In this document: in pieces, positions 8,128 to 17,749 of the stretch
Layout: every line of letters begins with the position of its first letter
How positions within the stretch are numbered: position 1 is the first letter of the stretch
Source: Pedobacter metabolipauper
GTDB lineage: Bacteria > Bacteroidota > Bacteroidia > Sphingobacteriales > Sphingobacteriaceae
Direction of reading: 5' to 3'
Assembly: GCF_004362715.1 (NCBI RefSeq)
Contig: NZ_SNYC01000010.1
Location: forward strand, 19,888-83,887
Length of the DNA stretch: 64,000 bases
The notes under the pieces: model-generated
The model's database searches: none
What the model saw: only the letters and a program-made list of their open reading frames with translations
What the model was told of the DNA's origin: nothing
Made by a program: the position numbers and the translations under genes

Positions 8128-11100
8128 TTAAAAGTTAAATTGGAGACTTCCAATAATGGTACGTAATGGCGCAAGCCTGGTGATGAACACGCTTTCCGGA
8201 TCGGTGGTTTTGAACGATGAAGGGGTAAAGGAGAACAGGTTTTGTGCCTGAATAGATACGGTAACGGCCCTCATGTTCAGTTGTTTGATCAATGGTTTAG
8301 GAAGGTTGTAACTCAATACAACGTTCTTCATCCTTACCCAGAAGGCGTTGGTGTACTTCGCATCTGATGAGAATACGGCATACTGACCAACCAGGGAAGT
8401 AGATGGCTGTGCAATGGTGGTGAATTTCTGAACATCGGTGATGTCATTCGGATTTTGCCACCTGTTTAACACGTACCTTGGCACGTTTCCAATATCGCCT
8501 ACCGCCTTGGTTTGTGACAAGGCAGTCATCCAGTTTTGGGTCTGCTGTTTGTTAAAACTCAGGAATACACTCAAACCAAAGTTTTTATACCTGATGCTGT
8601 TGTCAATACCTCCATAGAATTCAGGATCACTGTCAAAATCAGGCGTAAGGTCGCCGGTATTACTGATCTCATATTTGCCGGAGTTGTTTACATCCTGTGC
8701 CTGGTATAGTCCTGTTGCCGGGTCTACACCCAAAGAGTTACCGATGTATACCACATTCAGGGAGCGTCCAACAATATACCTGGTGGCATAGCTGGACTGC
8801 TCGAGTCCCGGATATTTGTGCAGCTTGTTTTCTGGTACCGTTAAGTTGAAGTTTGTACTCCAGTCGAAGTCTGTTTTTTTGATGTTGGTGGTGGAGATGG
8901 TAAGCTCCAGTCCCTGGTTTCTAACTACGATGCCACTTAGATTGGCGGTCACTGTACTGAATCCGGTGGCCGTTGGCAGCGGATATTGTACCAGCGGATC
9001 ACTGGAATCATTTCTATACCATCCTGCGGTTACAAGGATGCGGTCTTTAAGGAAACCAAGTTCAGCAGCGATCTCGAACTTCTTGCTTTTTTCCCAGTGC
9101 AGATCTGGCTTAAACAACGATAGCGGGGAGATGGCCAGGGAGTCTTTATAAGTAGGTGAGAACGCAGATGATCCATATAAGGCAAGGTACTGGTAATCTC
9201 CGATCTTGTCATTTCCGGATGTACCGTAACTGGCCCTGATCTTACCGAAGCTGATCACGTCATTTTTAAGGAATTTCTCTTCAGAGAATACCCATCCGGC
9301 ACCGATAGCCCCGAAATTTGAATAGCTGTAATTTGGTCCGAACCTGCTGGATCCATCTCTTCTTCCGGTTAGGTTTAACAGGTATTTATTGTCGTAGTTG
9401 TAGCTGATCCTTCCGAATGCTGCTGCATATTTATACTGCGAGTTGAAACTATTTGGATTGATGAAGTTGGTACCGGTTACACCGAAGAGCGTACCCAGCA
9501 GCAAGTCACTGCTGTAATCTCTGAGGGTAAAGTTATAGCCGTCATTGCTTTGCGTTTGGAAGGTTCCTCCGACGAGCACATTTAATTTTCCGAGTCCGAG
9601 TCTTCTGGTGTAATCCAGTTGCGGCTCCACGATCATACTCTCAAAATTGTTGTTCCCAAATTGCGAGTTGTTTGATGGAACGGCCTCCATCGGGTTCTTG
9701 GCACTTTTTGGACTGTTTCTCAGCTCGTTTGTACGGATGGTGTTGTAACCGATGCTGGTGCGGAAGTTCAGGTCCTGGCTTATTTTATAGCCCAGCATCA
9801 AATTGCCGTTCAGGTTGCCTGTTTTTGCTTTGTAGGTTTCCTGAAGCACGGCCAGGGGGTTATCGTCTGTCCGTATTCCACCTTCATTCCAGGATAAGCT
9901 TCCGTCCGGATTGTACAGGCGGTAGTTTGGCGGAAGGAGTAATTTACTGGCCAGATCGCTGCCAATACTTTTGTTGGTTGATGAGGTATAGCTTCCTGTA
10001 AAGGTGAATGAGAACTTTTCGTTTTTTGTCTTTCCATTTAAGCTGGTGAACGCTGATCCCCTTGTATTGGGCATGGGTTCTGGATAGACGTTGGTTTCGC
10101 GGGAGTAATTTCCGCGGAGCAGATACTGTACCTGAACGCTGCCGCCAGAAATACTCGCATCTGCCGTAGTAAAATGTGCGGTTCCGCCGATGAGGTCTTT
10201 GGCCAGGTTGTTTGTAGTTGTGGTATCCCACAGCAGGAGGTCGTACGCATTGGCATTGGTCATTTCCTTATTGTCATTTCTGAATGCTTCTTTACGCATG
10301 GCCACATATTCGCTTACAGAAAGCAATTCTGGCAGGCGTGCCTTGCTGATCCCGGAATTTATCCTTGCGGCGATGGTCATGTCGCCGGCTACACCTTTTT
10401 TAGTGGTGATCAGGATGACACCGCTGGCTCCTCTGGATCCATAGATCGACGTGGCATCGGCATCTTTCAGTACGGTAATGCTTTCAATATCTCCGGCATT
10501 CAGGGTACTGAACGGACTGATCCCGCTTAAGCTGTTTGCAGAAATGGCTGACGACAGGATGTTCAGGTTGCTGTTTCCACTGGCCATAGGTACGCCATCA
10601 ATGATAAAAAGCGGAGATTCGTCTGCACCAAACTGCTGGTCTACACGGGTACGTCCGCGAATCTGCACCGTAACTGCCGATCCTGGTACCCCGCTTGTTT
10701 GGTTGATGATTACCCCTGGAATGCGGTTTGCAATAGCTGTCATCACATTATTTACCGGCGAATTTTCGATAACCTTTCCGTCTACAACACCCTGACTTCC
10801 TGTTGTTAAGCGTTTTGAGGTAGATCCATAGGCAATGACCTGGATCTCATCAAGTTTGGAATCGCTCAGCGAGAGTCGGATGGCAGAAAGATCTGCCTTT
10901 GCACTGATTTCCCTGGGCTCATACCCGATGTAGGTAATTAAGAGCGTGGCATTTTCGTCTACTCCGGGAAGGATAAACTCACCCAGTGCATTTGTACGAA
11001 CGCCGCTTTTGCTTCCTTTGATGCTTACTGTGGCTCCGAAAAGGGGCATGCCTTTCTCATCCAGCACCACACCGCGCTTATCGTCAGCCGTAAAACGGTC

Positions 11101-11502
11101 TACAATATTTTCCCATACTGTTTTTTCCTTTTTCTTAATGATGACCGATTTATCTTCAATGACGTAGGTTAAAGGGAGCCCGGCGAGCGTTTGGTTCAGC
11201 ACTTCTTCCAGGGCGACATCTTTAAAGCCTGCGGTTACCTTTAATGAACTTTGTACCAACTTGGGCGACCAGAATACATTATACCCGGTTTGTTTATTGA
11301 TCTCGTTGAATAATTGTTTAAGTGTGGTTTCTTTTTGTGTAAGGGTAAGGCGCTGCGCCAGTCCGGCGGCACTTACCTGAAGCAATGTAAAGAAGAGTAT
11401 AAAAGCGGTTAGTTTTATTCTCATAAGCCATTTTTTTTGGGGCAGAATGTTTGGGATGTAGCCTTTCAGCGTACAAATTTTTTGTGTAAAAATTTTATAC
11501 AT
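8128..11502 (-). CDS. SusC/RagA-family TonB-dependent outer-membrane transporter with STN signalling domain
   Basis: The 1124-residue protein begins at ATG 11502. An internal Met at 11424 (MRIKLTAF) lies right before the signal sequence and could also start translation. After the signal peptide comes an STN domain (about 50-120), then a carboxypeptidase-like repeat (VLDEKGMPLFGATVSIKGS), a TonB plug beginning near DEIQVIAYG, and a 22-strand barrel ending in LQFNF with a C-terminal aromatic. The STN domain is known to contact FecR-type anti-sigma factors, which fits the FecR and sigma genes upstream. It should import a ligand captured by SusD using TonB energy, and signal its presence inward. 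Confidence 0.95.
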   Translation of the reverse strand: MYKIFTQKICTLKGYIPNILPQKKWLMRIKLTAFILFFTLLQVSAAGLAQRLTLTQKETTLKQLFNEINKQTGYNVFWSPKLVQSSLKVTAGFKDVALEEVLNQTLAGLPLTYVIEDKSVIIKKKEKTVWENIVDRFTADDKRGVVLDEKGMPLFGATVSIKGSKSGVRTNALGEFILPGVDENATLLITYIGYEPREISAKADLSAIRLSLSDSKLDEIQVIAYGSTSKRLTTGSQGVVDGKVIENSPVNNVMTAIANRIPGVIINQTSGVPGSAVTVQIRGRTRVDQQFGADESPLFIIDGVPMASGNSNLNILSSAISANSLSGISPFSTLNAGDIESITVLKDADATSIYGSRGASGVILITTKKGVAGDMTIAARINSGISKARLPELLSVSEYVAMRKEAFRNDNKEMTNANAYDLLLWDTTTTNNLAKDLIGGTAHFTTADASISGGSVQVQYLLRGNYSRETNVYPEPMPNTRGSAFTSLNGKTKNEKFSFTFTGSYTSSTNKSIGSDLASKLLLPPNYRLYNPDGSLSWNEGGIRTDDNPLAVLQETYKAKTGNLNGNLMLGYKISQDLNFRTSIGYNTIRTNELRNSPKSAKNPMEAVPSNNSQFGNNNFESMIVEPQLDYTRRLGLGKLNVLVGGTFQTQSNDGYNFTLRDYSSDLLLGTLFGVTGTNFINPNSFNSQYKYAAAFGRISYNYDNKYLLNLTGRRDGSSRFGPNYSYSNFGAIGAGWVFSEEKFLKNDVISFGKIRASYGTSGNDKIGDYQYLALYGSSAFSPTYKDSLAISPLSLFKPDLHWEKSKKFEIAAELGFLKDRILVTAGWYRNDSSDPLVQYPLPTATGFSTVTANLSGIVVRNQGLELTISTTNIKKTDFDWSTNFNLTVPENKLHKYPGLEQSSYATRYIVGRSLNVVYIGNSLGVDPATGLYQAQDVNNSGKYEISNTGDLTPDFDSDPEFYGGIDNSIRYKNFGLSVFLSFNKQQTQNWMTALSQTKAVGDIGNVPRYVLNRWQNPNDITDVQKFTTIAQPSTSLVGQYAVFSSDAKYTNAFWVRMKNVVLSYNLPKPLIKQLNMRAVTVSIQAQNLFSFTPSSFKTTDPESVFITRLAPLRTIIGSLQFNF

Positions 11503-11565
11503 TTACGTATCTGTTAAAATTAAAAAATGTGGTTGGCAAATTGCATTTCAGGTTTAAGCAGTATT

Positions 11566-11593
11566 GATCAGGGGCATTGCAGTGCTCCTGATC
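11566..11593. promoter_or_regulatory. Hairpin in the FecR-SusC intergenic region
   Basis: GATCAGG at 11566-11572 pairs with CCTGATC at 11587-11593, with further pairing inside (GCA/TGC), and a T5 tract follows on the plus strand. On the minus strand, which carries all nearby genes, no T tract follows. It may be an attenuator-like or RNA-stabilising structure in the SusC leader rather than a terminator. Confidence 0.35.
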
Positions 11594-11687
11594 TTTTTGT
11601 TTAAAAACCCGTTTCTTTCTACACGCAGCTAGGTTGGTTTTCTGAAGATCATTGGTGGTTTGGTTTAGTTGATATTAAACGATTGGT

Positions 11688-12830
11688 TTATTTGTTAGTG
11701 ATGATAATTCTTTTTCCGTCTATTTTAAATCTGGCGGTTCCGGTTTGCTGCAGCTTGTTGAGCAGGGCTGATACGTTATCAAACCGGGTGGTTACCGCTC
11801 CATATTTTTCTCTTCTCAATTCATTGTCTTCAAAGCTGACCGTAACATTGTACCAGCGTGCTACCTTTAACATGATGCCTTCCAGCGGTTCGTCATTGAA
11901 ATTGAAATATCCATTTTTCCAGGCTACTGCTTCTTCAGTATTTACATGGTATACCAGCAGTTGTTTTCCAATGAATGCTGCTTGTTCGCCGGGTTTGAGT
12001 ATGGCATGTGTCTCGGTGAAGTCACTGTTAACCCTCACACTTCCTTCCAGTAAGGTTGTTTTTGTTTGCGGCTCATCGGCATAGCTGCTGATGTTGAAAT
12101 GTGTTCCCAATACTTCTACCTGCTGGTTGCCGCCTTGTACCCGGAAAGGTTTTATTTTATCTTTTGCAACCTCAAAGTACCCTTCGCCGCTTAGCTTAAC
12201 GCTGCGTTCGGTATTGGAAAAGATGACTGGAAAGGTAAGGGAAGAGGCTGCATTGAGCCATACCGATGTGCCGTCTGGCAAAAGAATGCGGTATTGACCG
12301 CCCATTGGGGTTTCTATGGTATTAAATGCCGTCTTATCAGTTTGGAGAGCGGTTGTTTTGGCTGCGGTATAGGTGATCTGTCCATTTGCAGATTTGCTGA
12401 TGGTTATGCCGGATTCTTTGGCTACCTCACCTGCACCAGCATCATCAAGCATGATCTTCTTGCCATTTGAGAGGGTCAGTATGGCTTTGTTACCGCCGGT
12501 TTGGATATGTGCTGCATAAGGGATGTGGTCAGGATCCTGGTTGTCTGAGAACCTGGTAAAATATAAGCCTCCACCAAAGATGATCAGGATTGCTGCTGCA
12601 GCTGCAATTCGGGTGTATAATTTCCGTATTTTTTTTACCGGTCTTATTTCTGATCTGATTCTTTCCAGCATAAGTACTTCCAGTTCATTGGGATCTCCCA
12701 TGGTATTGATCTCCCATTTCTGATCTTCCTGGTATTGGTTGTACCACTGGTTATATAAAGCTATTTCTGCAGTTGTAGCCTTTGCTGATGAAATTTTCTC
12801 GGTAAGTTGTAATAATTCCTCCCTGGTCAT
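11688..12830 (-). CDS. FecR-family anti-sigma factor
   Basis: The 380-residue protein starts at ATG 12830. The N-terminal 80 residues form a cytoplasmic anti-sigma segment, followed by one membrane helix (IAAAAAILIIFGGGLYF) and a periplasmic FecR domain with the signature TPMGGQYRILLPDGTSVWLNAASSL split over the mid region. A C-terminal DUF4974-like domain follows (FNFNDEPLEGIMLKVARWYN). It should hold the ECF sigma factor at the membrane until the SusC STN domain reports ligand. The cognate sigma gene normally lies directly upstream. Here about 2.1 kb of repeats and a hydrolase gene intervene. Confidence 0.93.
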   Translation of the reverse strand: MTREELLQLTEKISSAKATTAEIALYNQWYNQYQEDQKWEINTMGDPNELEVLMLERIRSEIRPVKKIRKLYTRIAAAAAILIIFGGGLYFTRFSDNQDPDHIPYAAHIQTGGNKAILTLSNGKKIMLDDAGAGEVAKESGITISKSANGQITYTAAKTTALQTDKTAFNTIETPMGGQYRILLPDGTSVWLNAASSLTFPVIFSNTERSVKLSGEGYFEVAKDKIKPFRVQGGNQQVEVLGTHFNISSYADEPQTKTTLLEGSVRVNSDFTETHAILKPGEQAAFIGKQLLVYHVNTEEAVAWKNGYFNFNDEPLEGIMLKVARWYNVTVSFEDNELRREKYGAVTTRFDNVSALLNKLQQTGTARFKIDGKRIIITNK

Positions 12831-12888
12831 ATATAGTTAGTCACTTGTAAAGTGCCCAGCCCCCAAGCCGTCTCAAAATATTTTTCAA

Positions 12889-13019
12889 TAAAAAAGGAAC
12901 TCTTATTCAAGACTGCATTAATTCCGATGAAGGATCGGAAAGAACGCTGAGGTCTTTCATTAAGAGTTTCTTTTTTACGAGAGTATACTAAGAATTGAGT
13001 AGGATTAGATGATGATAAA
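12889..13019 (+). repeat. Palindromic interspersed repeat, copy A
   Basis: A 131-base unit is repeated exactly 180 bases later (13069-13199) without a mismatch. Its first 88 bases are an imperfect palindrome: arms AAAGGAACTCTTA and its near complement ending TAAGAGTTTCTTTT, with an inner hairpin TTCCGAT/ATCGGAA. The last part contains AATTGAGTAGGATTA, which is also present next to the sigma gene at 14897-14911. Confidence 0.9.
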
Positions 13020-13068
13020 AGGAGTTCTTGTTCAATGCCGCATTGATCAACAGAAATTATTGCCGGAT

Positions 13069-13199
13069 TAAAAAAGGAACTCTTATTCAAGACTGCATTA
13101 ATTCCGATGAAGGATCGGAAAGAACGCTGAGGTCTTTCATTAAGAGTTTCTTTTTTACGAGAGTATACTAAGAATTGAGTAGGATTAGATGATGATAAA
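13069..13199 (+). repeat. Palindromic interspersed repeat, copy B
   Basis: This is identical to copy A over 131 bases. The 49-base spacer between A and B holds a degenerate version of the element (GGAGTTCTTGTTCAATGC) and, at 13051-13065, a 15-mer matching the 3' end of the sigma gene. The 12831-13240 stretch contains no other credible gene. A short frame at 12827-13090 merely reads through the repeats. Confidence 0.9.
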
Positions 13200-13286
13200 T
13201 GGAATTTCTGAAGAATTAAAACAGATCTTAGGCAGGTTGCATTGCAACCTTTTTTGCTTAACTTTCGTCATGGACAAAACAGCTAT

Positions 13287-14797
13287 ATGAAAAAGTTACT
13301 TGTAGCGATCGCTTTTATCTGCATCACATTCTGTTCAAATGCGCAGAATAACCTTCAGCAAGACAGCTCACAGATACGCTATCTGGAGGAACAGAAAAAG
13401 CTTGGCAAAAAGTTCTCCGATGATTTTTATCCCAATTATGTTCAAATGCACAAGCTTTCTGAAAAGACCTTTACCAAGATGATCGATTCGTCTGCCAATG
13501 GATTTACGCACTGCTTGCCGCTTGGAAAAAAGATCTCCCTTCTGCTTACCTATCTTCCCAGCAATTTGAGATTAAGATGTATTTTGATAAGATACTTATA
13601 GAATATCCTGCCGGTCATGAGATCTATTCTAAGGATCGGCCAGAAGGGTATCCAATTATAGAACAAAAAATCAAGGGTAACCTGCTGCTTTTTAACGACC
13701 CTTCATTATTGGGAAACTCTGATCTAATGCCATTTATACAGAGTTTTCTTGGATACAAGATCAATAAGGAATTGAATAAACCGATTTATGCCGGCCTTTA
13801 CAATAAGCGGCTTTATGCGATGTGGCATCTTTTGCCACAATATGTCAGAGAGGAGCGGTGTAAGAACTTTCATCAATACCGCTTGTTGTTTGATCATGTT
13901 ACTCATAACGGAACTAAATATACCCAGGAACTATTTCAGGAATTCAAGAAACAGTGCAGGGATTCTACTTTAACAGCAAAGCTGGAGCAGGTTTACCAGG
14001 ACTCGCGAAATGACCTCAAAGACCATCAGGTGGTTGAATATAAGCAGATTGGAAATTATGGTTTAGATCTTCATATCTTTAAGAAAGACAATCCGGCAGG
14101 GAATAATAAAAAGCCTTTAATTGTTTTCTTTCATGGCGGAAGCTGGTCTGAAGGGCAGCCTTCATGGCATTTTCAAGCCTGCCGCAAATATGCAGAGAAC
14201 GGCTGGGTAGCATGTTCTGTAGAATATCGTATTTTCGGATCACAAGGTACGCTGCCATTTGCCGCAGTTATGGATGCCAGATCTGCCATTCGCTGGCTGC
14301 GGGAACACGGAAATGAGTTGGGTATCGATACTGGAAAGATCGTTGCAACAGGAAATTCTGCTGGCGGTCACCTGGTATTAACTACAGCCCTCTCGGATCA
14401 ATTGAACGAAAAGAGTGATCACCTGCAATTTAGTCCGGTACCTAACGTTCTTTTGGTTAATTCCGGGGTATATGATCTAACAGATGAAAAGACCGCATGG
14501 ATCAGAAAGGATCTTTTGAATAAAGATTCGGTGATAAGGATTTCGCCAAATGAACTGATCAGGAAGAATATGCCGCCAATACTACTAATCCATAGTAATG
14601 TCGATCAAAACGTTCCTTATGCCTCTGCACAAAAGTTTGCCAGGTTATCGCAGTTGGCTGGCAATACAGTTGAGTTTAAATCTATGAATGAGGGCGGGCA
14701 TTTTATATTTGATGATCCCAGGTATGTTCAGACTGTGTTTGCCTGGCGCAGGGATTTTTTGAAAGCCTTGGGTTATCCCGACAGTGAGGGCCAATAA
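13287..14797 (+). pseudogene. Secreted alpha/beta hydrolase (BD-FAE/HSL-type esterase), frameshifted
   Basis: The start MKKLLVAIAFICITF at 13287 gives a signal peptide ending at SNAQ. The frame runs to about 13500 (TKMIDSSAN), where the correct continuation (IYALLAAWKKDLPSAYL) lies one base back in the -1 frame and then stays open to 14797. A one-base deletion near 13490-13502 explains this. The main part carries an oxyanion motif FFHGGSW, a nucleophile elbow GNSAGG, an aspartate in SNVDQNVPY and the catalytic histidine in GGHFIF, so the active site itself is intact. It lies on the opposite strand to the Sus operon and is flanked by repeats, so it is cargo inserted between sigma and anti-sigma genes. 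No slippery heptamer is seen. Confidence 0.78.
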
Positions 14798-14809
14798 GAT
14801 ATTCTTATT

Positions 14810-14911
14810 CAAGACTGCATTAAGGATATCTCTTTTATCAGAATATTCTGAGGACCGGGCAGGTTTTAATAGGGGCAAGACCGATCAGGAGTAGCAAATT
14901 GAGTAGGATTA
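14810..14911 (+). repeat. Partial, diverged copy of the palindromic repeat at the right edge of the inserted block
   Basis: TTCTTATTCAAGACTGCATT (from 14812) matches copies A and B, and after diverged sequence AATTGAGTAGGATTA (14897-14911) matches them again. The order is collinear with copies A/B. It closes the hydrolase block on the sigma-gene side. Confidence 0.7.
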
Positions 14912-14925
14912 ACAGGTGATATGGA

Positions 14926-15498
14926 TTACAAAATAAATCCAATCCAGCAGAAATTATTGCCGAGCTGGCCTCTGAGTTTGCGGAGTGCAATGGTAATTTG
15001 GTTTTCTACAGTTTTTTCAGAGATACCCAGTTCTTCAGCGATCTGCTTGTTGGTCATGTGTTCGTTTCTGCTCATTTGAAAGATCATTCTGGATCGTTCA
15101 GGCAAGTTTTGTGTAAAGGTGTAAATGGCGGCTTTAAGCTCTTTAACTTCGAGTGTGGTATCTAAAAAAGCAGGGGCAGGTTTAAAGCGCTGTACTTCAT
15201 CAAAAAAATCCTGACGTACCTTTTTATGGCGGATGTAATTGGCAATGCGGTATTTTACGGCAGCGAGAAGATAGGCTTTGAAGGATAGTACCTCAGTCAG
15301 ATTCCCATGGTTTTTCCAAAGCAGTACAAAAACTTCCTGCACAATATCGAGGCAGGGTTCTTTATCTTTTAGGATATTAAACGCAGATTGGTATAGTGTT
15401 TTCCAGTGTCTTCTATAGATTTCGTCAAAAGCATCCTGGGCACCGTCTCTGAGCAAAATACCGAGATCATGATCATTGTATTCCGGAAAACTTTTCAT
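14926..15498 (-). CDS. ECF sigma factor, FecI-like (Bacteroidota type)
   Basis: The 190-residue protein has sigma region 2 (about 20-90, DIVQEVFVLLWKN) and region 4 (about 125-180, with the HTH MTNKQIAEELGISEKTVENQ). It starts at ATG 15498. Its family drives transcription of SusC/SusD or siderophore-uptake operons when the cognate FecR anti-sigma releases it. The FecR, SusC and SusD genes at 6.7-12.8 kb on the same strand are the expected targets. The separation from FecR by an insertion may uncouple their co-transcription. The C-terminus (NNFCWIGFIL) is hydrophobic, and a copy of its coding end lies at 13051-13065. Confidence 0.93.
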   Translation of the reverse strand: MKSFPEYNDHDLGILLRDGAQDAFDEIYRRHWKTLYQSAFNILKDKEPCLDIVQEVFVLLWKNHGNLTEVLSFKAYLLAAVKYRIANYIRHKKVRQDFFDEVQRFKPAPAFLDTTLEVKELKAAIYTFTQNLPERSRMIFQMSRNEHMTNKQIAEELGISEKTVENQITIALRKLRGQLGNNFCWIGFIL

Positions 15499-15632
15499 CA
15501 GTGTCTAAATATACTAATGAAAAGTGTTTTTTTAGCAAAAATAGGGATACATTGACTGATATGATGTTTTTGATCAGCAATTATATTATTTCAAATGGCC
15601 GTTGAGCCACATTATATTTGTTATGATAGTTG

Positions 15633-16430
15633 TCAATTGCTGGTGCTTTGTCCCCTCAGTTTTACTTCCAGCAGGATGTTCTTATTTTTTAGTTTTCCTA
15701 CCGGGATGGATAGCCGGTCGTAACCTATATCACCTACAGTTATATATCCTATATTATCTGTTTCGAATATCTGTACATAACTTTGTCCTTTTTCATTGGT
15801 GAAAAAGTTCATGATTGGATTATTTTTTTTATCTCTCAGTCCGATGCTGCTTCTCATTTCGGATCCATCTGTGTCGAAAACCTTAATAGAAAGGTTAACG
15901 AAATTTACGTTTATTCCCTTTTCCGTAAGTTTATAAGTACTGCTATCTGCAACCTTTTTTTTATATGAATCTGTTGCAGGTTTTTCAATTTTAACGAAAT
16001 CAATGATTGCTGTCCGGTTTACTATAGTTAGGTCTGCTTTGTTCATTTTATAGCCTTTAGGCAATTTCTCTATGATGTAGAAATCATATTTGTTATTGAA
16101 GTTTGCCCAATATTTTGATGCCAATGCCTCTAATTCTCTCCATGATAGCATTTTTTTGGTGGGGACGTCTTTGAAAACTTGTTCGAAATAATTTCTATCT
16201 GAAACAACAAATGTTAAGTAAGAATCATAAGGCGGAATGCATTTACAATAAAATGCATAATAGGTTAGACCTTCTTTACCTATTTCCAGGATTTGATTTT
16301 GCTTTCCAACATTTGTCGTGTCAGCCAGATAATAGATGGTTTCTTTAACCTGGCTAAAGGAGTTCGATGGGAGGTTGGTTAATGTTAATATTCCGATTAG
16401 GAGGGCAAGCTGAGTGGTGAAGCGTTTCAT
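15633..16430 (-). CDS. Hypothetical secreted protein, 265 aa
   Basis: The protein begins MKRFTTQLALLIGIL and has a signal peptide ending around SNSFSQ. The remainder shows no family that I recognise. The C-terminal 90 residues (from NVNFVNLSIKVFDTD to ILLEVKLRG) have the alternating pattern of a carboxypeptidase-like or transthyretin-like beta domain. Two Cys (YCKCIPP) lie near residue 60. It is a single gene, convergent with nothing and divergent from the lactate dehydrogenase gene. Confidence 0.65.
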   Translation of the reverse strand: MKRFTTQLALLIGILTLTNLPSNSFSQVKETIYYLADTTNVGKQNQILEIGKEGLTYYAFYCKCIPPYDSYLTFVVSDRNYFEQVFKDVPTKKMLSWRELEALASKYWANFNNKYDFYIIEKLPKGYKMNKADLTIVNRTAIIDFVKIEKPATDSYKKKVADSSTYKLTEKGINVNFVNLSIKVFDTDGSEMRSSIGLRDKKNNPIMNFFTNEKGQSYVQIFETDNIGYITVGDIGYDRLSIPVGKLKNKNILLEVKLRGQSTSN

Positions 16431-16542
16431 GGAAATGTGAATAATTTCAGGTAAGATATTGAAATAAATAGACTAAAATGAATAAGTCCTATGGTGAGTA
16501 TGAGATTTAATTGTCTTACCTTACTTGAAAACCCTGATGCTT

Positions 16543-17532
16543 ATGAAAATTGCCGTATTCAGCACTTGTCAATATGACCGCGACTTTCTGGAACGTTTTA
16601 ATACCGGCCATGATCTGACTTTTTTTGATGCGCCGCTAACTATGCAGACCGTAGCACTTACACAAGGCTTTACTGCGGTTTGTATTTTTGTGAACGATCA
16701 CGCTGATGCTCCTGTACTGTCTCAACTGTCGGCCAATGGCGTTGGTCTGATCGTTTTACGTTGCGCAGGTTTTAATAATGTTGATCTGCCGCAGGCTGCA
16801 GCATTGGGAATTAAAGTACTTCGGGTGCCTGCATATTCTCCTGAAGCTGTAGCAGAACACGCCATGGCAATGATCTTAACGTTAAACCGCAAAACCCATA
16901 AAGCCTATAACCGTGTGCGGGAAGGAAACTTCTCGTTGGAAAAACTGATGGGATTTAACCTGCATGGCTGTAAAGTAGCTTTGATTGGAACGGGTAATAT
17001 TGGCAAAGCATTTTACCGTATTTTAAAGGGGTTTGGCTGTGTGATTACTGCTTATGATCCTTTTCCAGACCCTGTTCTGCAGTCCGAAGGTTTAACATAC
17101 AGTTCACTGGAATCGGCTTTATCTGATGCAGAGATTGTATCGCTCCATTGCCCGCTTACAGACGATACCCATCATATGATCAATGCAGAAAGCCTGAAGT
17201 TGTTTTGCAAGGGCGCTATGCTGATCAATACCAGCAGGGGAGCACTCATTGCAACAGCAGATGTAATCGAAGCTTTAAAAACCGGTCAGCTGGGATATTT
17301 AGGAATGGATGTTTATGAGCAGGAGGGAGAACTGTTCTTTCATAATCTTTCTGAGGATGTGATCCAGGACGACCTGATTGCGCGCCTGATATCTTTTCCA
17401 AACGTCCTAATTACGTCTCATCAGGGATTTTTTACCCGTGAAGCCATGGAACAGATTGCTACGATCACCTTCCAGAATGTTGATGCATTTGCTGCTGGCG
17501 GCATTCTGAAAAATCAACTGATTCCACAATAA
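16543..17532 (+). CDS. ldhA: D-lactate dehydrogenase / 2-hydroxyacid dehydrogenase
   Basis: The start MKIAVFSTCQYDRDF at 16543 matches the usual family start. A TTG codon 18 bases upstream would only add MKTLML. The 329-residue length is normal. NAD binding is shown by GTGNIG (149-154) with a following Asp about 20 residues on (AYDPF). The catalytic Arg (NTSRGALI), Glu (YEQEGELFF) and the His of TSHQGFFT are all present. The enzyme should interconvert pyruvate and D-lactate with NADH in the cytoplasm. It is a single-gene unit. Its 3' side holds two palindromic repeats. Confidence 0.9.
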   Translation: MKIAVFSTCQYDRDFLERFNTGHDLTFFDAPLTMQTVALTQGFTAVCIFVNDHADAPVLSQLSANGVGLIVLRCAGFNNVDLPQAAALGIKVLRVPAYSPEAVAEHAMAMILTLNRKTHKAYNRVREGNFSLEKLMGFNLHGCKVALIGTGNIGKAFYRILKGFGCVITAYDPFPDPVLQSEGLTYSSLESALSDAEIVSLHCPLTDDTHHMINAESLKLFCKGAMLINTSRGALIATADVIEALKTGQLGYLGMDVYEQEGELFFHNLSEDVIQDDLIARLISFPNVLITSHQGFFTREAMEQIATITFQNVDAFAAGGILKNQLIPQ

Positions 17533-17595
17533 CATTGATCTCTAATTCTTCGAATATTCTTTATCTAACTGTACTTATTCGTCGGATATTCTAGT

Positions 17596-17682
17596 AAAAA
17601 AGGAACTCTTAATGAAAAGACCTCAGCGTTCTTTCCGATTCTTCATCGGAATTAATGCAGTCTTTGAATAAGAGTTCCTTTT
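17596..17682 (-). repeat. Palindromic interspersed repeat, copy C (inverted relative to A and B)
   Basis: The reverse complement reproduces copies A/B over the whole 87-base palindrome with only a few differences (GAAGAATCGG for GAAGGATCGG, one extra A or T). The region 17533-17831 holds this copy and copy D, and no gene. Confidence 0.88.
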
Positions 17683-17749
17683 AAGGGGGGATTCTATGCT
17701 GCTAAAGCTGTTTGCTATCCGGCTATCTCTATTTAACAATGTGCATCGC

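Noticed and set aside
12827..13090. 87-codon minus-strand frame next to the FecR gene
   Set aside because: It reads through repeat copy A and overlaps the FecR start; no homologous features.
12889..13199. CRISPR array
   Set aside because: Only two copies with a long 131-base identical unit and an internally palindromic structure; no cas genes.
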